Part shown: in pieces, positions 34,477 to 44,941 of the stretch
Layout: the number at the start of each line of letters is the position of its first letter
Position numbering within the stretch: position 1 is the stretch's first letter
From: JAJEDW01 sp963555775
Lineage (GTDB): Bacteria; Acidobacteriota; Terriglobia; 20CM-2-55-15
Length of the DNA stretch: 64,000 bases
NCBI GenBank assembly: GCA_963555775.3
Contig: CAUVWY020000009.1
Coordinates: 496,001 to 560,000, forward strand
Reading direction: 5' to 3'
Position numbers and translations under genes: made by a program
Notes under the pieces: generated by a model
What the model was told of the DNA's origin: nothing
Seen by the model: the letters and a program-made list of their open reading frames with translations, nothing else
Database searches by the model: none

Positions 34477-35390
34477 TCTCCTGACGATGTCGAGGCGCTG
34501 CCCTCGTAGACCGTTCCGGAATAACGGGTCAGCAGCAATCTCAGATCCGGGCTGACATCCACTCGATTCGTGAATCCGACCGCCACTATGGCCGCGCCCA
34601 TGATGCCTGTCACAAGAACCCCGGCTTCAGGTCCGTATGCGCCGCCGGTAATCCAGTCAGCGCCGGTGGCTTCCGTGTAAAGGACCGACTCGAGATTCAT
34701 CCCCGAAAGGGAGAATCCGGAAATCGGTCCGAGTCCGAGATTCCAGGCGATGTGGATGCCGTAGGGAAACCACAGGGACCGGGTCCGGACGTACGCCAAA
34801 CACAACAGTATACCCGCAAGCGCAGTGTTCCCGGTGCCCAGCCATGTCGCGTTCGGGTTCAGATGATGTCCCAATCCAAAAATCGCCGACATGACGATCA
34901 TGGCGGGCCATGGCCCGATCCCGGCCATCAGAACCTGCAGCGGATAGCCCCGGAAGATGAGTTCCTCGTTCGCCGCCGACACGCAGAGGACCAGGACGAT
35001 TCCCGCCAGCCCGAGCGGCGACACCGTGCCGGCCGCCATGTTCAGTTCGCTGGTGACGGCCATGGCGCCAAATAATCCCCCCAGCATGAGAACTCCCAGA
35101 ACAACTCCCCACTTGAGTTCGCGCCGCCAGTTCTTGTGGAATCCGGCGCCATAGATCGACGCCGGCACTCGGTCGACGAAATGGGACATTACCTTGAGTG
35201 CGAGGACGCTGGGGACGGCCAGGGCGACCGCATTGAGCCCAAGAAAAACCAAATCTCCATCGAAGCTCGAGGGAACGAGCATGGACAACAGGGCGGCGGT
35301 CGCAAACAGGATTATCACGAAAACGGCCGCGTAAGTCGCAAAGCGCCATCCCGATCTCAGGTCCAGTTGTTCGTTGAGGAGTATGGACAT
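34473..35390 (-). CDS. CPBP-family intramembrane metalloprotease (CAAX/Abi type)
   Basis: 305 residues with about eight hydrophobic segments. The CPBP motifs are present: AANEELIFRGYPL (EExxxR, about 141-147), FGLGHHLNP (about 170-173) and HIAWNLGLG (about 213-219), which form the metal site in this Rce1-like family. Members process prenylated proteins in eukaryotes; in bacteria they are linked to bacteriocin immunity or envelope maintenance. The gene lies between mtnP and the PfkB kinase with 21-bp and overlapping junctions, so it shares their transcript; a functional link to them is unclear. Confidence 0.88.
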   Translation of the reverse strand: MSILLNEQLDLRSGWRFATYAAVFVIILFATAALLSMLVPSSFDGDLVFLGLNAVALAVPSVLALKVMSHFVDRVPASIYGAGFHKNWRRELKWGVVLGVLMLGGLFGAMAVTSELNMAAGTVSPLGLAGIVLVLCVSAANEELIFRGYPLQVLMAGIGPWPAMIVMSAIFGLGHHLNPNATWLGTGNTALAGILLCLAYVRTRSLWFPYGIHIAWNLGLGPISGFSLSGMNLESVLYTEATGADWITGGAYGPEAGVLVTGIMGAAIVAVGFTNRVDVSPDLRLLLTRYSGTVYEGSASTSSGE

Positions 35391-35411
35391 CGCCCGCGCC
35401 CGCCGAACTTC

Positions 35412-36264
<853 letters not shown>

Positions 36265-36275
<11 letters not shown>

Positions 36276-36663
36276 GTTCAACCAACTCCAGTAAGACCCC
36301 GTTCATGGACGACGGGTGAATGAATGCGATGCGTGTATCGTTGGCGCCGGTCCGAGGCTTCTCGTCGATCAGCCGAGCCCCCGCGGCCCTTAGCCTGTCC
36401 AACGACGCTTCGATGTCCTCCACCCGGATTGCCAGGTGATGGATGCCCGGACCGCGTCTGGACAGGAATCGCGCGACGGGAGAGTCTGCGCGGGTGGGTT
36501 CCAACAACTCGATCCTGCTCTCGCCCACGGGCAGCATTGCGACGCGAACGCCCTGATCCTCGACCTCTTCGGTCCCGGACACCTCCAGGCCCAGGCCGTC
36601 GCGATAGGGTTTCATCGCTTCTTCCAGAGACCGTACGGCGATTCCAATATGATCGATGGTCAT
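36265..36663 (-). CDS. mce: Methylmalonyl-CoA epimerase
   Basis: 132 residues, a one-domain glyoxalase/VOC fold of normal length. Metal ligands fit the family: His in MTIDHIGIAV (4-5), His in GPGIHHLAIRVEDIE (about 75-76) and Glu in GVLLELVEHGK (about 127). It converts D- to L-methylmalonyl-CoA in propionate metabolism. The stop overlaps mtnP, and its ATG overlaps the meaB stop, so the pair MeaB-MCE is cotranslated. The mutase itself is not in this window. Confidence 0.93.
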
Positions 36664-37631
36664 TTGAGTTTCTCGAAGCGGAGCCTATCGAGGATTTCGT
36701 CGACGACCGAATACGGATCGCGCTCACGCCGAACGATTGCATCGACGACATCATCGAATTCGCCGTTGGAGAATACGCTCTGGATCGCTTTCCGTACAAG
36801 CCGTTCTTCAAGCATCTCGTGGAGCCGCAGCTTGACCGCGCGCCGCCGCCGTTCGCCGAGTTCCGGCCGAGGGTTTCCCTTGGCGCTGATATCGTCGATC
36901 GCATTTCGCAGTTCATCCAGGCCCTGGGCCTCGGTGGCGACGGTCTTGACGATGGGGGGGACCATTGATCCGGTGGAGTGACGGTCCCCAGTGTCGGGGG
37001 CCAGGGCAAGCATGGCCGTCAACGCCCGCTCCATTAGATCCGCCCCGTCCCGGTCGCACTTGTTGATCACGAACACGTCGCCGATCTCCATGATCCCCGC
37101 CTTCAAAGCCTGGATGTCGTCGCCCATGCCGGGCACCAGGACCACGACGGAAATGTCTGCCAATCGGGCGATTTCAACTTCGTCCTGACCGACGCCCACC
37201 GTCTCGACGATCACGGGGTTCCGGCCCGCGGCATCGAGGACCGTGACCACGTCTGCCGTCGTCGAAGCCAGACCTCCAAGATGGCCGCGCGCCGCCATGC
37301 TTCGGATGAAGATTCCGGCGTTCTGTTCGAGGTCCGCCATCCGGATTCTGTCGCCGAGTATGGCGCCTCCGGTGAAGGGGCTGCTCGGATCGACTGCCAC
37401 GATACCAACTTGCCGCCCCGAATCGGCGTAGCTGGCGGCAAGTTTGTCAACGAGTGTGCTCTTGCCTGACCCCGGGCTGCCGGTCACCCCGATCACGGTC
37501 GACTTTCCGGTATTGGGGTAAAGGCGCCGCAGCAGTCGAACGGATTCCGGAGTATGGTTTTCAACCGCCGTGATCGCACGCGACAATGCCCGCGCATCGC
37601 CGCGTTCGAGTTGTCTTAGAAGCTCGTTCAT
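36660..37631 (-). CDS. meaB: Methylmalonyl-CoA mutase-associated GTPase MeaB
   Basis: 323 residues. A G3E-family P-loop GTPase: GVTGSPGSGKSTLVDKLAAS (about 49-68), switch region DPSSPFTGGAILGDRIRM, ETVGVGQDEVEI (G3 area) and NKCD (about 196). MeaB (ArgK) protects and reloads adenosylcobalamin on methylmalonyl-CoA mutase. The partner epimerase follows with an ATGA overlap, confirming the pathway. First gene of the run reaching to 31714; upstream is a REP-like palindrome and no clear promoter is seen. Confidence 0.94.
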   Translation of the reverse strand: MNELLRQLERGDARALSRAITAVENHTPESVRLLRRLYPNTGKSTVIGVTGSPGSGKSTLVDKLAASYADSGRQVGIVAVDPSSPFTGGAILGDRIRMADLEQNAGIFIRSMAARGHLGGLASTTADVVTVLDAAGRNPVIVETVGVGQDEVEIARLADISVVVLVPGMGDDIQALKAGIMEIGDVFVINKCDRDGADLMERALTAMLALAPDTGDRHSTGSMVPPIVKTVATEAQGLDELRNAIDDISAKGNPRPELGERRRRAVKLRLHEMLEERLVRKAIQSVFSNGEFDDVVDAIVRRERDPYSVVDEILDRLRFEKLK

Positions 37632-37690
37632 CGGGCAGGAATCCGGGGCGCCGCTCGGTGACGGCGCGGAGTGCCGCTCGGCGCAGTCAT

Positions 37691-37732
37691 GCAGCCCGTG
37701 GCAGGACCCTGTAGGGTTCTACCACGGACTGC
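37691..37732. repeat. REP-like palindrome, copy 2
   Basis: The best-formed copy: GCAGCCCGTGGCAGGACCCT (37691-37710) pairs with the following AGGGTTCTACCACGGACTGC (37713-37732). It lies between meaB and a hypothetical gene whose stop codon begins at its last base. Confidence 0.75.
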
Positions 37733-38319
37733 TATAGCTTCGGGTCGATCATTGTCCAGGCGGTTTCGCAGTCGCCGCATCTGTAGCGGTGTCCGGACGA
37801 TTCGAAGCTGTCGAGACGAACGAACGACGATGAGCAGAACGGGCAGTAGTTGATTGCGCCGTCGGGTCGGTATTCGGCGCCAATCTGGCCCCGGAATTCC
37901 TCGACCGAGGACAACAAGGCTTCGATAATCAGCGCCTGCCCGTGCCGCCAGTCGTCCTTGGCTGGCCAGAAAGTTTCCATGACGATGGGAAACCATCCAT
38001 GTGGAATCCGCGGGGCGATTTCTTCAGCGTCGCCGGGGGGCTTTTCCTCGACGTTCTCACCGTCGCGGCTGTCGCTGTAGTTCACCATGCAGTCGGTCCT
38101 GCAACCCGTGCCCGCGAGCTTGCCTTCGAGGATTTTGAGCCACTCCATCATCTGCTGCAGGCCCGAGTTTCCGCGCACTTCGGTTTCAAACCAGACGCTG
38201 TCCTCGGGCTCGTGGCCGGCACAACACGCGGTCACGTTCAGCCATGGAATATCCGCAAGTTTGATTAGAACGGGCCGCAGAATGCGGTCCGCCTGATTCA
38301 ACAGATCCGGATTCGACAT
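37732..38319 (-). CDS. Hypothetical protein with a C-terminal zinc ribbon
   Basis: 195 residues from ATG 38319. The N-terminal half includes VTACCAGHEPEDSVWFETEV, with a CC-x-GH pair. The C-terminus forms a zinc ribbon, CPFC...YRCGDC (about 158-184). I do not recognise the family. The combination of a Cys/His site with a zinc ribbon could bind metal or nucleic acid. It stops inside the REP-like element that separates it from meaB. The spacing from the divergent S55 gene leaves 221 bp that contain a strong promoter for the other direction. Confidence 0.6.
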   Translation of the reverse strand: MSNPDLLNQADRILRPVLIKLADIPWLNVTACCAGHEPEDSVWFETEVRGNSGLQQMMEWLKILEGKLAGTGCRTDCMVNYSDSRDGENVEEKPPGDAEEIAPRIPHGWFPIVMETFWPAKDDWRHGQALIIEALLSSVEEFRGQIGAEYRPDGAINYCPFCSSSFVRLDSFESSGHRYRCGDCETAWTMIDPKL

Positions 38320-38385
38320 GCTCAAAAGGATAGCATGGGACGGAACGGCAAGAACGATCCCGACGACTGGAATCGCCCACGAAGT

Positions 38386-38414
38386 TTGACATGCCCTCGG
38401 GGCTCAATTAGACT
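38386..38414 (+). promoter_or_regulatory. Sigma-70-type promoter for the S55 peptidase operon
   Basis: A consensus TTGACA (38386-38391), 17-bp spacer and TAGACT (38409-38414), 126 bp upstream of the ATG at 38541. This is the best promoter match in the window. The long leader to the start codon shows no clear terminator or riboswitch fold. Confidence 0.6.
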
Positions 38415-38540
38415 CGATTTGTCCGTTTTTAGTTGAAAATAATGGGTTTATGCTTGCCGGCGAGGATTTTCGCAGCCTGAATGGGTGCCTGCTTTCCAGG
38501 CAGTCCGTGGCTGGGTCGAGGCCTCCCGAAGGATACCTGA

Positions 38541-40409
38541 ATGAGTTTCGCGATGAACCGGGCTCAGGGTTGTGTGCCCCTGTTTGTGCTGTCCGTGCTC
38601 CTGGCGGGACCGGTCCTCGCTCAGCAGCCCGAGTTCTTTCCCGTCGATGAACTGCGTGAGGGAATGCGGGGGACAGGACGGACCGTGTTCCATGGAACTG
38701 GCATCGAGGAATTCGATGTCGAAATTCTGGGTGTCCTCCGCAACAATTCCCCGAACCAGGATCTCATCCTCGCCCGCCTATCCGGCGAACCGCTGGACGA
38801 GACGGGCGTCCTGCAGGGAATGAGCGGCAGTCCCGTCTATATCGATGACCGGCTCGTGGGCGCCGTGGCCTACGCGTTCGATGGATCGCGTGAACCGATC
38901 GCGGGCATCCAGCCAATCGGGCAGATGGTGAGTGTTCTCGGTTCCACGGCCCCGGATCCGTCAGTCGCCGGCCTGTCGGGAGGGACGCTTCCGAACGAAG
39001 GCCCCGCCGCGTACATGTATCGCGTCATGAATGCCCTCCGGTCGGGACAGCCCGTCGCGGACTACCTGTATCCGGAATTGTTTCCGGGTATGACGGCGGC
39101 GGCGAATGGTGCAACCCGGGGCGGACTGCGACCCATTCGAACTCCCTTGTTCTATTCGGGATTGTCCCCCGAGTCCGTGACGCAGTTTTCGAGCGTTTTC
39201 GAGCGTTTCGGCATGACCGCGGTCCAGGGAGGAGCGGCCGGGGCGACTGGCCAGTTGTTGGGAACCGGCCCGGTCGAGATCGAGCCCGGTATGTCCGTAA
39301 ATGCCGAACTGGTGCGCGGAGATATCCAGGTGAGCGCGAACGGGACCGTGACGCACGTCGACGGCGACCTGGTGTATGCCTTTGGCCACCCGTTCCAGTC
39401 CCTTGGCCCCACGGACGTTCCAATGTCGCCTGGATATGTGATGGCGCTCGTACCGACTCGAACCACATCCTTCAAAATTGCCGCTCCACTCGATCTCGTC
39501 GGTACATTCCGACAGGACCGGTCAACGGGAATTCTCGGACGCCTTGACCGGAAGGCGGCGATGATCCCGGTTCGGGTTGCCGTCGAGACTTCGCGCGGCA
39601 ACATCGAATCCTACGAGTACGAGGTCGTCGACGACCGCTTCATGACGCCGCTCATGATGAATCTCTCGCTGTTCGAACTGATCCTGTCTACCGAACGAAG
39701 TCTCGGCGCACTGACGATTGAGGTGGAAGGAACCGTTCGTCTTCGAAACGGAGAGACGTTGGAGATCGGGGCGGCCGCGTCCGGAGATCTCAATTCCGTC
39801 GCCCAAGCGGCATTGGCCGCCGTCGCTCCGATTACCTACCTGCTTTCCGGCGACTACGATCCGCTCCGAATCGAAGAGATCGACCTTTCCATCCGGTCCA
39901 ATGACGAGCGCAGAAGCGCCCGCCTCGACGCGGTGCGGATCGACCGGACGGAAGTGCGGGCCGGGGAATCCGTTGAGGTGGAAGCGACGCTACGGACGCC
40001 GTCGGGCGAGGAGTTTCGTGAAAACTACACCGTGCCGATCCCCGCCGGACTGGCGCCGGGCCGGGTCGAGTTGCTGATTGGCGACGGCGTCGCCGTCACT
40101 GGTATGGACCTCAGGCGTGCGCCTTCGGCTGCGCCCCGCGACATGGATCAGATTCTCCGCGAAATTCGCATGCTGCGGAAGATGGACCGTCTCTACGTCA
40201 AGGTTCTCGCTTCCACGCCTGGGGCGGTTATCGGAGGCGCTGAACTGCCCTCGTTGCCTCCCTCGATGCTGGCCGTGCTGGAAAGCTCGCGTACCGCGGA
40301 CAGTTTCACCTCGGGCACTCGAACCTCGCCCGTGCTCGAGTTCGAACTGACTCCCGCCGGTTATATCGTGCAGGGGCAGCAGTCGCTTGGAGTCACAATC
40401 ATTCCGTAA
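38541..40409 (+). CDS. Secreted SpoIVB-type (S55) serine peptidase domain protein
   Basis: 622 residues with a signal peptide (FVLSVLLAGPVLAQQ, cleaved near 28). The S55 domain follows: DELREGMRGTGRTVFHGTGI (about 36-55) and the catalytic Ser motif LQGMSGSPVYIDDRLVGAVA (about 91-110), then AFGHPFQSLGPTDVPMSPGY (about 280-300). These match SpoIVB, the PDZ-protease that signals during Bacillus sporulation, but no sporulation genes are present; in Gram-negative soil bacteria such proteins are envelope-located with unknown targets. The rest is beta-rich with no named domain. Followed by a beta-propeller gene, 37 bp from this stop. Confidence 0.82.
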   Translation: MSFAMNRAQGCVPLFVLSVLLAGPVLAQQPEFFPVDELREGMRGTGRTVFHGTGIEEFDVEILGVLRNNSPNQDLILARLSGEPLDETGVLQGMSGSPVYIDDRLVGAVAYAFDGSREPIAGIQPIGQMVSVLGSTAPDPSVAGLSGGTLPNEGPAAYMYRVMNALRSGQPVADYLYPELFPGMTAAANGATRGGLRPIRTPLFYSGLSPESVTQFSSVFERFGMTAVQGGAAGATGQLLGTGPVEIEPGMSVNAELVRGDIQVSANGTVTHVDGDLVYAFGHPFQSLGPTDVPMSPGYVMALVPTRTTSFKIAAPLDLVGTFRQDRSTGILGRLDRKAAMIPVRVAVETSRGNIESYEYEVVDDRFMTPLMMNLSLFELILSTERSLGALTIEVEGTVRLRNGETLEIGAAASGDLNSVAQAALAAVAPITYLLSGDYDPLRIEEIDLSIRSNDERRSARLDAVRIDRTEVRAGESVEVEATLRTPSGEEFRENYTVPIPAGLAPGRVELLIGDGVAVTGMDLRRAPSAAPRDMDQILREIRMLRKMDRLYVKVLASTPGAVIGGAELPSLPPSMLAVLESSRTADSFTSGTRTSPVLEFELTPAGYIVQGQQSLGVTIIP

Positions 40410-40446
40410 TCTCCACCTCTCGGAGGCTCGGACAATCCGATACCGC

Positions 40447-42660
40447 ATGAGTGAATACAGAAACATTGCCGGGTTGTCGCTATTGCTGTTTGCGGTTCCG
40501 GTTCTGGCCGTGATTCCGCAATTCTGGGAAACGCGAACCTACGACGATTTCCGCGGCGGCGAACTTGAGGGTCTTTCGCTGACCCGAGACGGACAGCTTG
40601 TATTGGCGCCCGATTTCGATGCGGTTTTCGACACTGGCGAACCCGTCATTCTCAGCGCGGCCGCGGACTCCGCGGGCCGGGTCTACCTGGGTACGGGGCA
40701 TGACGGGAAGGTCTTTGCGGTCGATCGGGATGGGACCGGCGCCGAGATCCTCGACCTCGGTGAACTGGCCGTGCTCGCGATGGCGGTCGATGACGACGAC
40801 ACGCTGTTTGTGGCCACCTCGCCCAACGGCCGCGTCTATCGTGTGGACCCGGATGGCGCCGCTCAGACGTTTTTCGATCCAGGTGCGTTGTACATCTGGG
40901 TCCTGGCATTCGACGGCGAAGGGCGGCTGCTGGTGGGTACCGGCGACAACGGCATCATCTATCGTGTGGACCCGAATGGTGACAGCGAAGTTTTCTACGA
41001 CAGCGAAGAAACCCACATTGTCTCACTCGCCGTCGACGCCGCCGGAAACGTCGTGGCCGGGGGCGACCCAAAGGGTTACCTCTACCGCATCTCCGACGAT
41101 GGCCGTCCGTTCGTTCTTCACGATTCTGAAATGCGCGAAGTGCACTCGGTTGCGGTTGCCGAGGACGGGACCATCTACGCGGCTGTCATCGACGGTGCGG
41201 GTTCAACGGGTTCGACCGTCGCGACCGCGGGTTCGAGTGTCTCCATTGCGGCTTCCACCAGCATTGTCATCACGAATTCGACGCCGCTGGCCGCGCAGGA
41301 CGGCGTCCGAACCGACGGAAGCTCGTCCGTGGGGGCGGGCAATGGAAACGCCTTCGACACGGGCGCCGATTCCAGCGACTCGGGTAGCATGATCCTCGAA
41401 ATCCGTCCCGATGGGTCGGTTTCGTCGATCTGGCAGTCATCGGACGAAATGGTTTTTGGGCTGTTGTCCATCGGAGACCGTCTGCTTTTCTCGACTGGAA
41501 CCCGCGGACGCGTGTACCGGTACGATGCTCCCGGCCGGGCCACGCTACTGGTGGAATCGAGTGAGGAACAGACCACACGGTTGGTCGCGGCCGGGGATCG
41601 GATCGTTGCCGCGTCATCCAATGCCGGAAAGCTGTTCGAACTGGGAAGCGACGCGGGGGCCTCGGGTACGTACACCTCTGTCGTCAAGGATACGTCTTCG
41701 GTATCGAGTTGGGGGAACGTGGCATGGTCGGGCACGGGGGTCGAAATCCGGACTCGTAGCGGAAACACCGCCAGTCCCGACCCCACATGGTCGGACTGGA
41801 CCCGGGTCGCCGCCGACGGCACGATTTCGAGTCCCCGGGCGCGGTTCATTCAGTGGAGGGCCGAGCTGGATGGGGATCGCGACGACTCTGCGCGACTCGA
41901 ATCGGTCACGTTGCCCTATCTGCAACAGAACTTTCGACCCGAAGTCTCGAACGTTGACGTCCTGAGACCGGGAGTGGCATTGAGACCGGCTCAGGCGGCG
42001 GCCGGAGTCGCCAACGGACCCAACAACAACAATCGCGGCGGGGTCTCGGGCCGCATTGTCCCCCTCGTGCAGGCGCAGGCATCCCGGTCGGTAATCGAAA
42101 ACGGTGTCCAGGCGCTGAGGTGGACGGCTGAAGACGACAACGACGATGTCCTCGTGTACTCGATCCTGTATCGTTCCGGGAACGAAAACGACTGGAAGGT
42201 GCTGGCCGACGGTATCCGGAACGACTTCCATACGATCGCGCCCGACACGCTGCCGGACGGCATGTACACGGTTCGCGTCGTCGCGAGCGATATCGGGTCG
42301 AACCCGCCCGAGTTGGCTCTTGACGGGGAGTTCGAAACCCGGCCGTTTTCGATCGACAACACACCGCCGGCGGTAACCGTTCGGCCGGGTGAAATCGAAG
42401 ATGGCCGTGTCCGGTTGACGGTGGAAGCACGCGACCGGACCTCGGTGCTGAAACAAGCCGAGGTGTCGGTGGATGCCGGCGAATGGACGCCCGTATTTCC
42501 GGTCGATGGCATCGTCGATTCCACGGGCGAAGACTTCGACTTTCTGTCGGTCCCGCTGGGCGCGGGAGAGCACGTGGTTTCGGTCCGGATCTACGACCAG
42601 AACGACAACGTTGGAATTGGTTCGGCAATCGTTCGAATTTCCCCGACTGGCGTAGACTGA
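40447..42660 (+). CDS. Secreted beta-propeller protein with a C-terminal Ig/FnIII-like part
   Basis: 737 residues from ATG 40447 (signal peptide IAGLSLLLFAVPVLAVIP). Residues about 60-420 are propeller blades, for example GRVYLGTGHDGKVFAVDRDG, DDTLFVATSPNGRVYRVDPD and GRLLVGTGDNGIIYRVDPNG, a two-part repeat like SMP-30/NHL or quinoprotein propellers. A Ser/Thr-rich insert (about 250-310) interrupts them. The C-terminal third has two beta-sandwich segments (ALRWTAEDDNDDVLVYSI; IDNTPPAVTVRPGEI). No enzyme motif seen. It forms an operon with the S55 peptidase, and may be its substrate or partner; inference. Confidence 0.75.
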   Translation: MSEYRNIAGLSLLLFAVPVLAVIPQFWETRTYDDFRGGELEGLSLTRDGQLVLAPDFDAVFDTGEPVILSAAADSAGRVYLGTGHDGKVFAVDRDGTGAEILDLGELAVLAMAVDDDDTLFVATSPNGRVYRVDPDGAAQTFFDPGALYIWVLAFDGEGRLLVGTGDNGIIYRVDPNGDSEVFYDSEETHIVSLAVDAAGNVVAGGDPKGYLYRISDDGRPFVLHDSEMREVHSVAVAEDGTIYAAVIDGAGSTGSTVATAGSSVSIAASTSIVITNSTPLAAQDGVRTDGSSSVGAGNGNAFDTGADSSDSGSMILEIRPDGSVSSIWQSSDEMVFGLLSIGDRLLFSTGTRGRVYRYDAPGRATLLVESSEEQTTRLVAAGDRIVAASSNAGKLFELGSDAGASGTYTSVVKDTSSVSSWGNVAWSGTGVEIRTRSGNTASPDPTWSDWTRVAADGTISSPRARFIQWRAELDGDRDDSARLESVTLPYLQQNFRPEVSNVDVLRPGVALRPAQAAAGVANGPNNNNRGGVSGRIVPLVQAQASRSVIENGVQALRWTAEDDNDDVLVYSILYRSGNENDWKVLADGIRNDFHTIAPDTLPDGMYTVRVVASDIGSNPPELALDGEFETRPFSIDNTPPAVTVRPGEIEDGRVRLTVEARDRTSVLKQAEVSVDAGEWTPVFPVDGIVDSTGEDFDFLSVPLGAGEHVVSVRIYDQNDNVGIGSAIVRISPTGVD

Positions 42661-42842
42661 ATGGTTAGACGAAACCGGGGTTGGATGCGTCTAAACCCTG
42701 TGAGCCGGAATCCGAAACGGCCCTTGACCCGTGTTTCCGGCAAGGACGGTTGGCCGAATGCCGCGCAGTCGCCGAGGGCGGTGCGCTCGCGTGAATATCT
42801 GGCAAGGTGGTGCAAGTTCGCACGTTGTCGCGCAAGGTGTGC

Positions 42843-44834
42843 ATGATGAACAATTTTCGAGCTCTTCTGGTTGGTTTGGTCTTTGCAGTGCCTGGACTTG
42901 CCCAGACCGTGATTCCTTCGAACAATGATCGCCCGCCAATTGACGTTGAGTCGTATGTTGTCGAGGCGACGCTCGATCCCGCCCAAGGCGAGTTGACGGG
43001 GACGGCGGAAATCCGCTTCGTTCAACTCGATCGCCAGAGTTATGCCGTATTCGACCTGGACCGCCGGTTGCGCGTTCGGGACGTTTATCTTGGCGAAGAG
43101 GAACCGCTCCCGGTCCGTTACCTCCAGTTCGACCTCGATTCGACGCTTGAAGTGGATCTGTCGGACTTGGGGCAATTCGACCAGCCCTTCATCCGTGTCG
43201 AATATTCGGGGCTCATGGATCCGTTTAACGAGTTCGATCCCATCCTGTCGCGGGTTTCTCCTGAAAGCGCCTTCTTTCTTGAGGAATCGACGTGGTTTCC
43301 GATGAATGGGGTCCGTGTGGATGCGGCTTCGCTGGAACTGAACCTCACGCTGCCCGCGGATTGGCGGGTGGCAAGTCCGCTGACGGAGATCGGCTTCGAA
43401 CTGGCGGATCCGGTGGCCCGCACGGTCCGGCGGCGGCTGGTTGAGCCCACACCGGGTTTCTGGGCGACTCTGGTCGCGGGGAGTTACGAGTCTACCGGCT
43501 TCCCCACGGCTGACGGCTTCGACATCGAAACGATCGTGTTTCCGCGGTCGATGGATGCCGCGCCCGCGATCGGTGAGGCCGCGGCGGATTACTTCCGTTT
43601 CTTTCGCGATACGTTGGGCGACCCTGTCGACTCTTCCTTTCAGATTATCGAGATTGACGGTGCGAACTGGGATTCCAGGTCGAGCCCCGGAATGCTCTTG
43701 CTCCCAGCCTCCGCGATCGGTACCGAATTCGAACCTTTCGAACTCGCTCAATACGTGGCCGCCCAGTGGTTTCCGCTGACCTATCGCGTCGAAGATCCCG
43801 TTTCCGACGCATGGCTGGCTGAGGGCCTGAGCGTTTTTCTCAGCCTTCGCTATTTCGAAGAAAACCTGTCCCCGTTGGATTCCGACGACTATGTCGAGCG
43901 GACTCTGGTGAAGGCGTTGAGCTATCAGGACGGACTTCCGCTTCGGCAAGTCGGAAATCTTCCCCGCGATTCGGCGGAGTACCAGGCCTTGGCGGGCTAC
44001 AAGGGTGGGTTCGTTCTGAGAATGCTCGGCGACGTGATGGGCGAAGAAGCGTTCGAACAAATGTTGACCGCTTTCCCGGAAACGTTCGCTGACCGGGCGC
44101 TGTCTACGGGCGCGCTGCTCGAGGTGTCTTCGGAACTTGCCGACGACGACCTGACCTTCTTTTTCGACCAGTGGTTGAACTCGTCCGGGATTCCAGAGTT
44201 TACTCGTGTGTTCCAGGTTTACAGGACACGGGAAGGTTACGAGGTGGTCGGTCAGCTCGAGCAGGACCTCGATCTGTTCCGAATGCCGGTGGAGATCGAG
44301 GTGGTCACCGACGGCGAGCCCGAATTTGCCACGGTCATCGCATCCGGTCCTTCCAGCGACATGGACCTGGCGACCGTGCGGAAGCCCGAGGCGGTTCTCA
44401 TCGACCCCGGCATGAAGCTGCTCCGGCTCTCTCCCGAAATCCGTGTCAAGGTGAGTATCAGCCGCGGCGAAGATCTGGCCAATCAGGGATTGTACAGCGA
44501 GGCCATCCGCGAGTACGAAGACGCCATCGACCAGGACCGGCTGAGTTCACTCGCCTATTTCCGCATGGCTGAGGCGTACTTTGAACTTGGCAATCTGCAG
44601 CTTTCCGCGAGCCTGTTTCGGGAAGCCCTGAACAGCGATCTCGATCCGATATGGATCGAGGTCTGGTCGTACATCAACCTCGGCAAGATCTACGATATGC
44701 GCCATGACAGGGAGCGGGCCGTGACCGAGTATCAAAAGGCCGTCAACACGCGCGACAATGCATATGACGCCCAGGCCGAAGCGGAGCGTCTTATCGAACA
44801 GCCCTTCGAGGGTGCCGGTCAAATCGTCTTTTAG
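42843..44834 (+). CDS. Secreted M1-peptidase-like protein lacking the zinc site, with TPR repeats
   Basis: 663 residues from ATG 42843 (ATG 42846 also possible), signal peptide FRALLVGLVFAVPGLAQT. The N-terminal beta sandwich and central domain follow the M1 aminopeptidase layout (VVEATLDPAQGELTGTAEI; then W-L-A-E-G-L at about 323). At the HExxH site the protein reads ELAQYVAAQWFP (about 300), so both zinc His and the catalytic Glu are absent, and the GxMEN loop is replaced. The C-terminus has two TPR units (GLYSEAIREYEDAIDQDRLS; IYDMRHDRERAVTEYQKAVN). It is thus a non-catalytic M1 fold, perhaps a peptide-binding or scaffold protein. Confidence 0.72.
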   Translation: MMNNFRALLVGLVFAVPGLAQTVIPSNNDRPPIDVESYVVEATLDPAQGELTGTAEIRFVQLDRQSYAVFDLDRRLRVRDVYLGEEEPLPVRYLQFDLDSTLEVDLSDLGQFDQPFIRVEYSGLMDPFNEFDPILSRVSPESAFFLEESTWFPMNGVRVDAASLELNLTLPADWRVASPLTEIGFELADPVARTVRRRLVEPTPGFWATLVAGSYESTGFPTADGFDIETIVFPRSMDAAPAIGEAAADYFRFFRDTLGDPVDSSFQIIEIDGANWDSRSSPGMLLLPASAIGTEFEPFELAQYVAAQWFPLTYRVEDPVSDAWLAEGLSVFLSLRYFEENLSPLDSDDYVERTLVKALSYQDGLPLRQVGNLPRDSAEYQALAGYKGGFVLRMLGDVMGEEAFEQMLTAFPETFADRALSTGALLEVSSELADDDLTFFFDQWLNSSGIPEFTRVFQVYRTREGYEVVGQLEQDLDLFRMPVEIEVVTDGEPEFATVIASGPSSDMDLATVRKPEAVLIDPGMKLLRLSPEIRVKVSISRGEDLANQGLYSEAIREYEDAIDQDRLSSLAYFRMAEAYFELGNLQLSASLFREALNSDLDPIWIEVWSYINLGKIYDMRHDRERAVTEYQKAVNTRDNAYDAQAEAERLIEQPFEGAGQIVF

Positions 44835-44941
44835 CGGTTATTCCGGTGGCGCCGGATCCTCCTGAGTTACAGTTTCTCAAATCACTGTCCAACGAAATCG
44901 TGGGGCGGGGGACGGGATGCAGGCGCCCACTCCCACTCCTG

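Noticed and set aside
42661..42842. A 61-codon open frame between the beta-propeller and M1-like genes
   Set aside because: Arg-rich, no ribosome site, no family; the region is better read as the leader of the M1-like gene.
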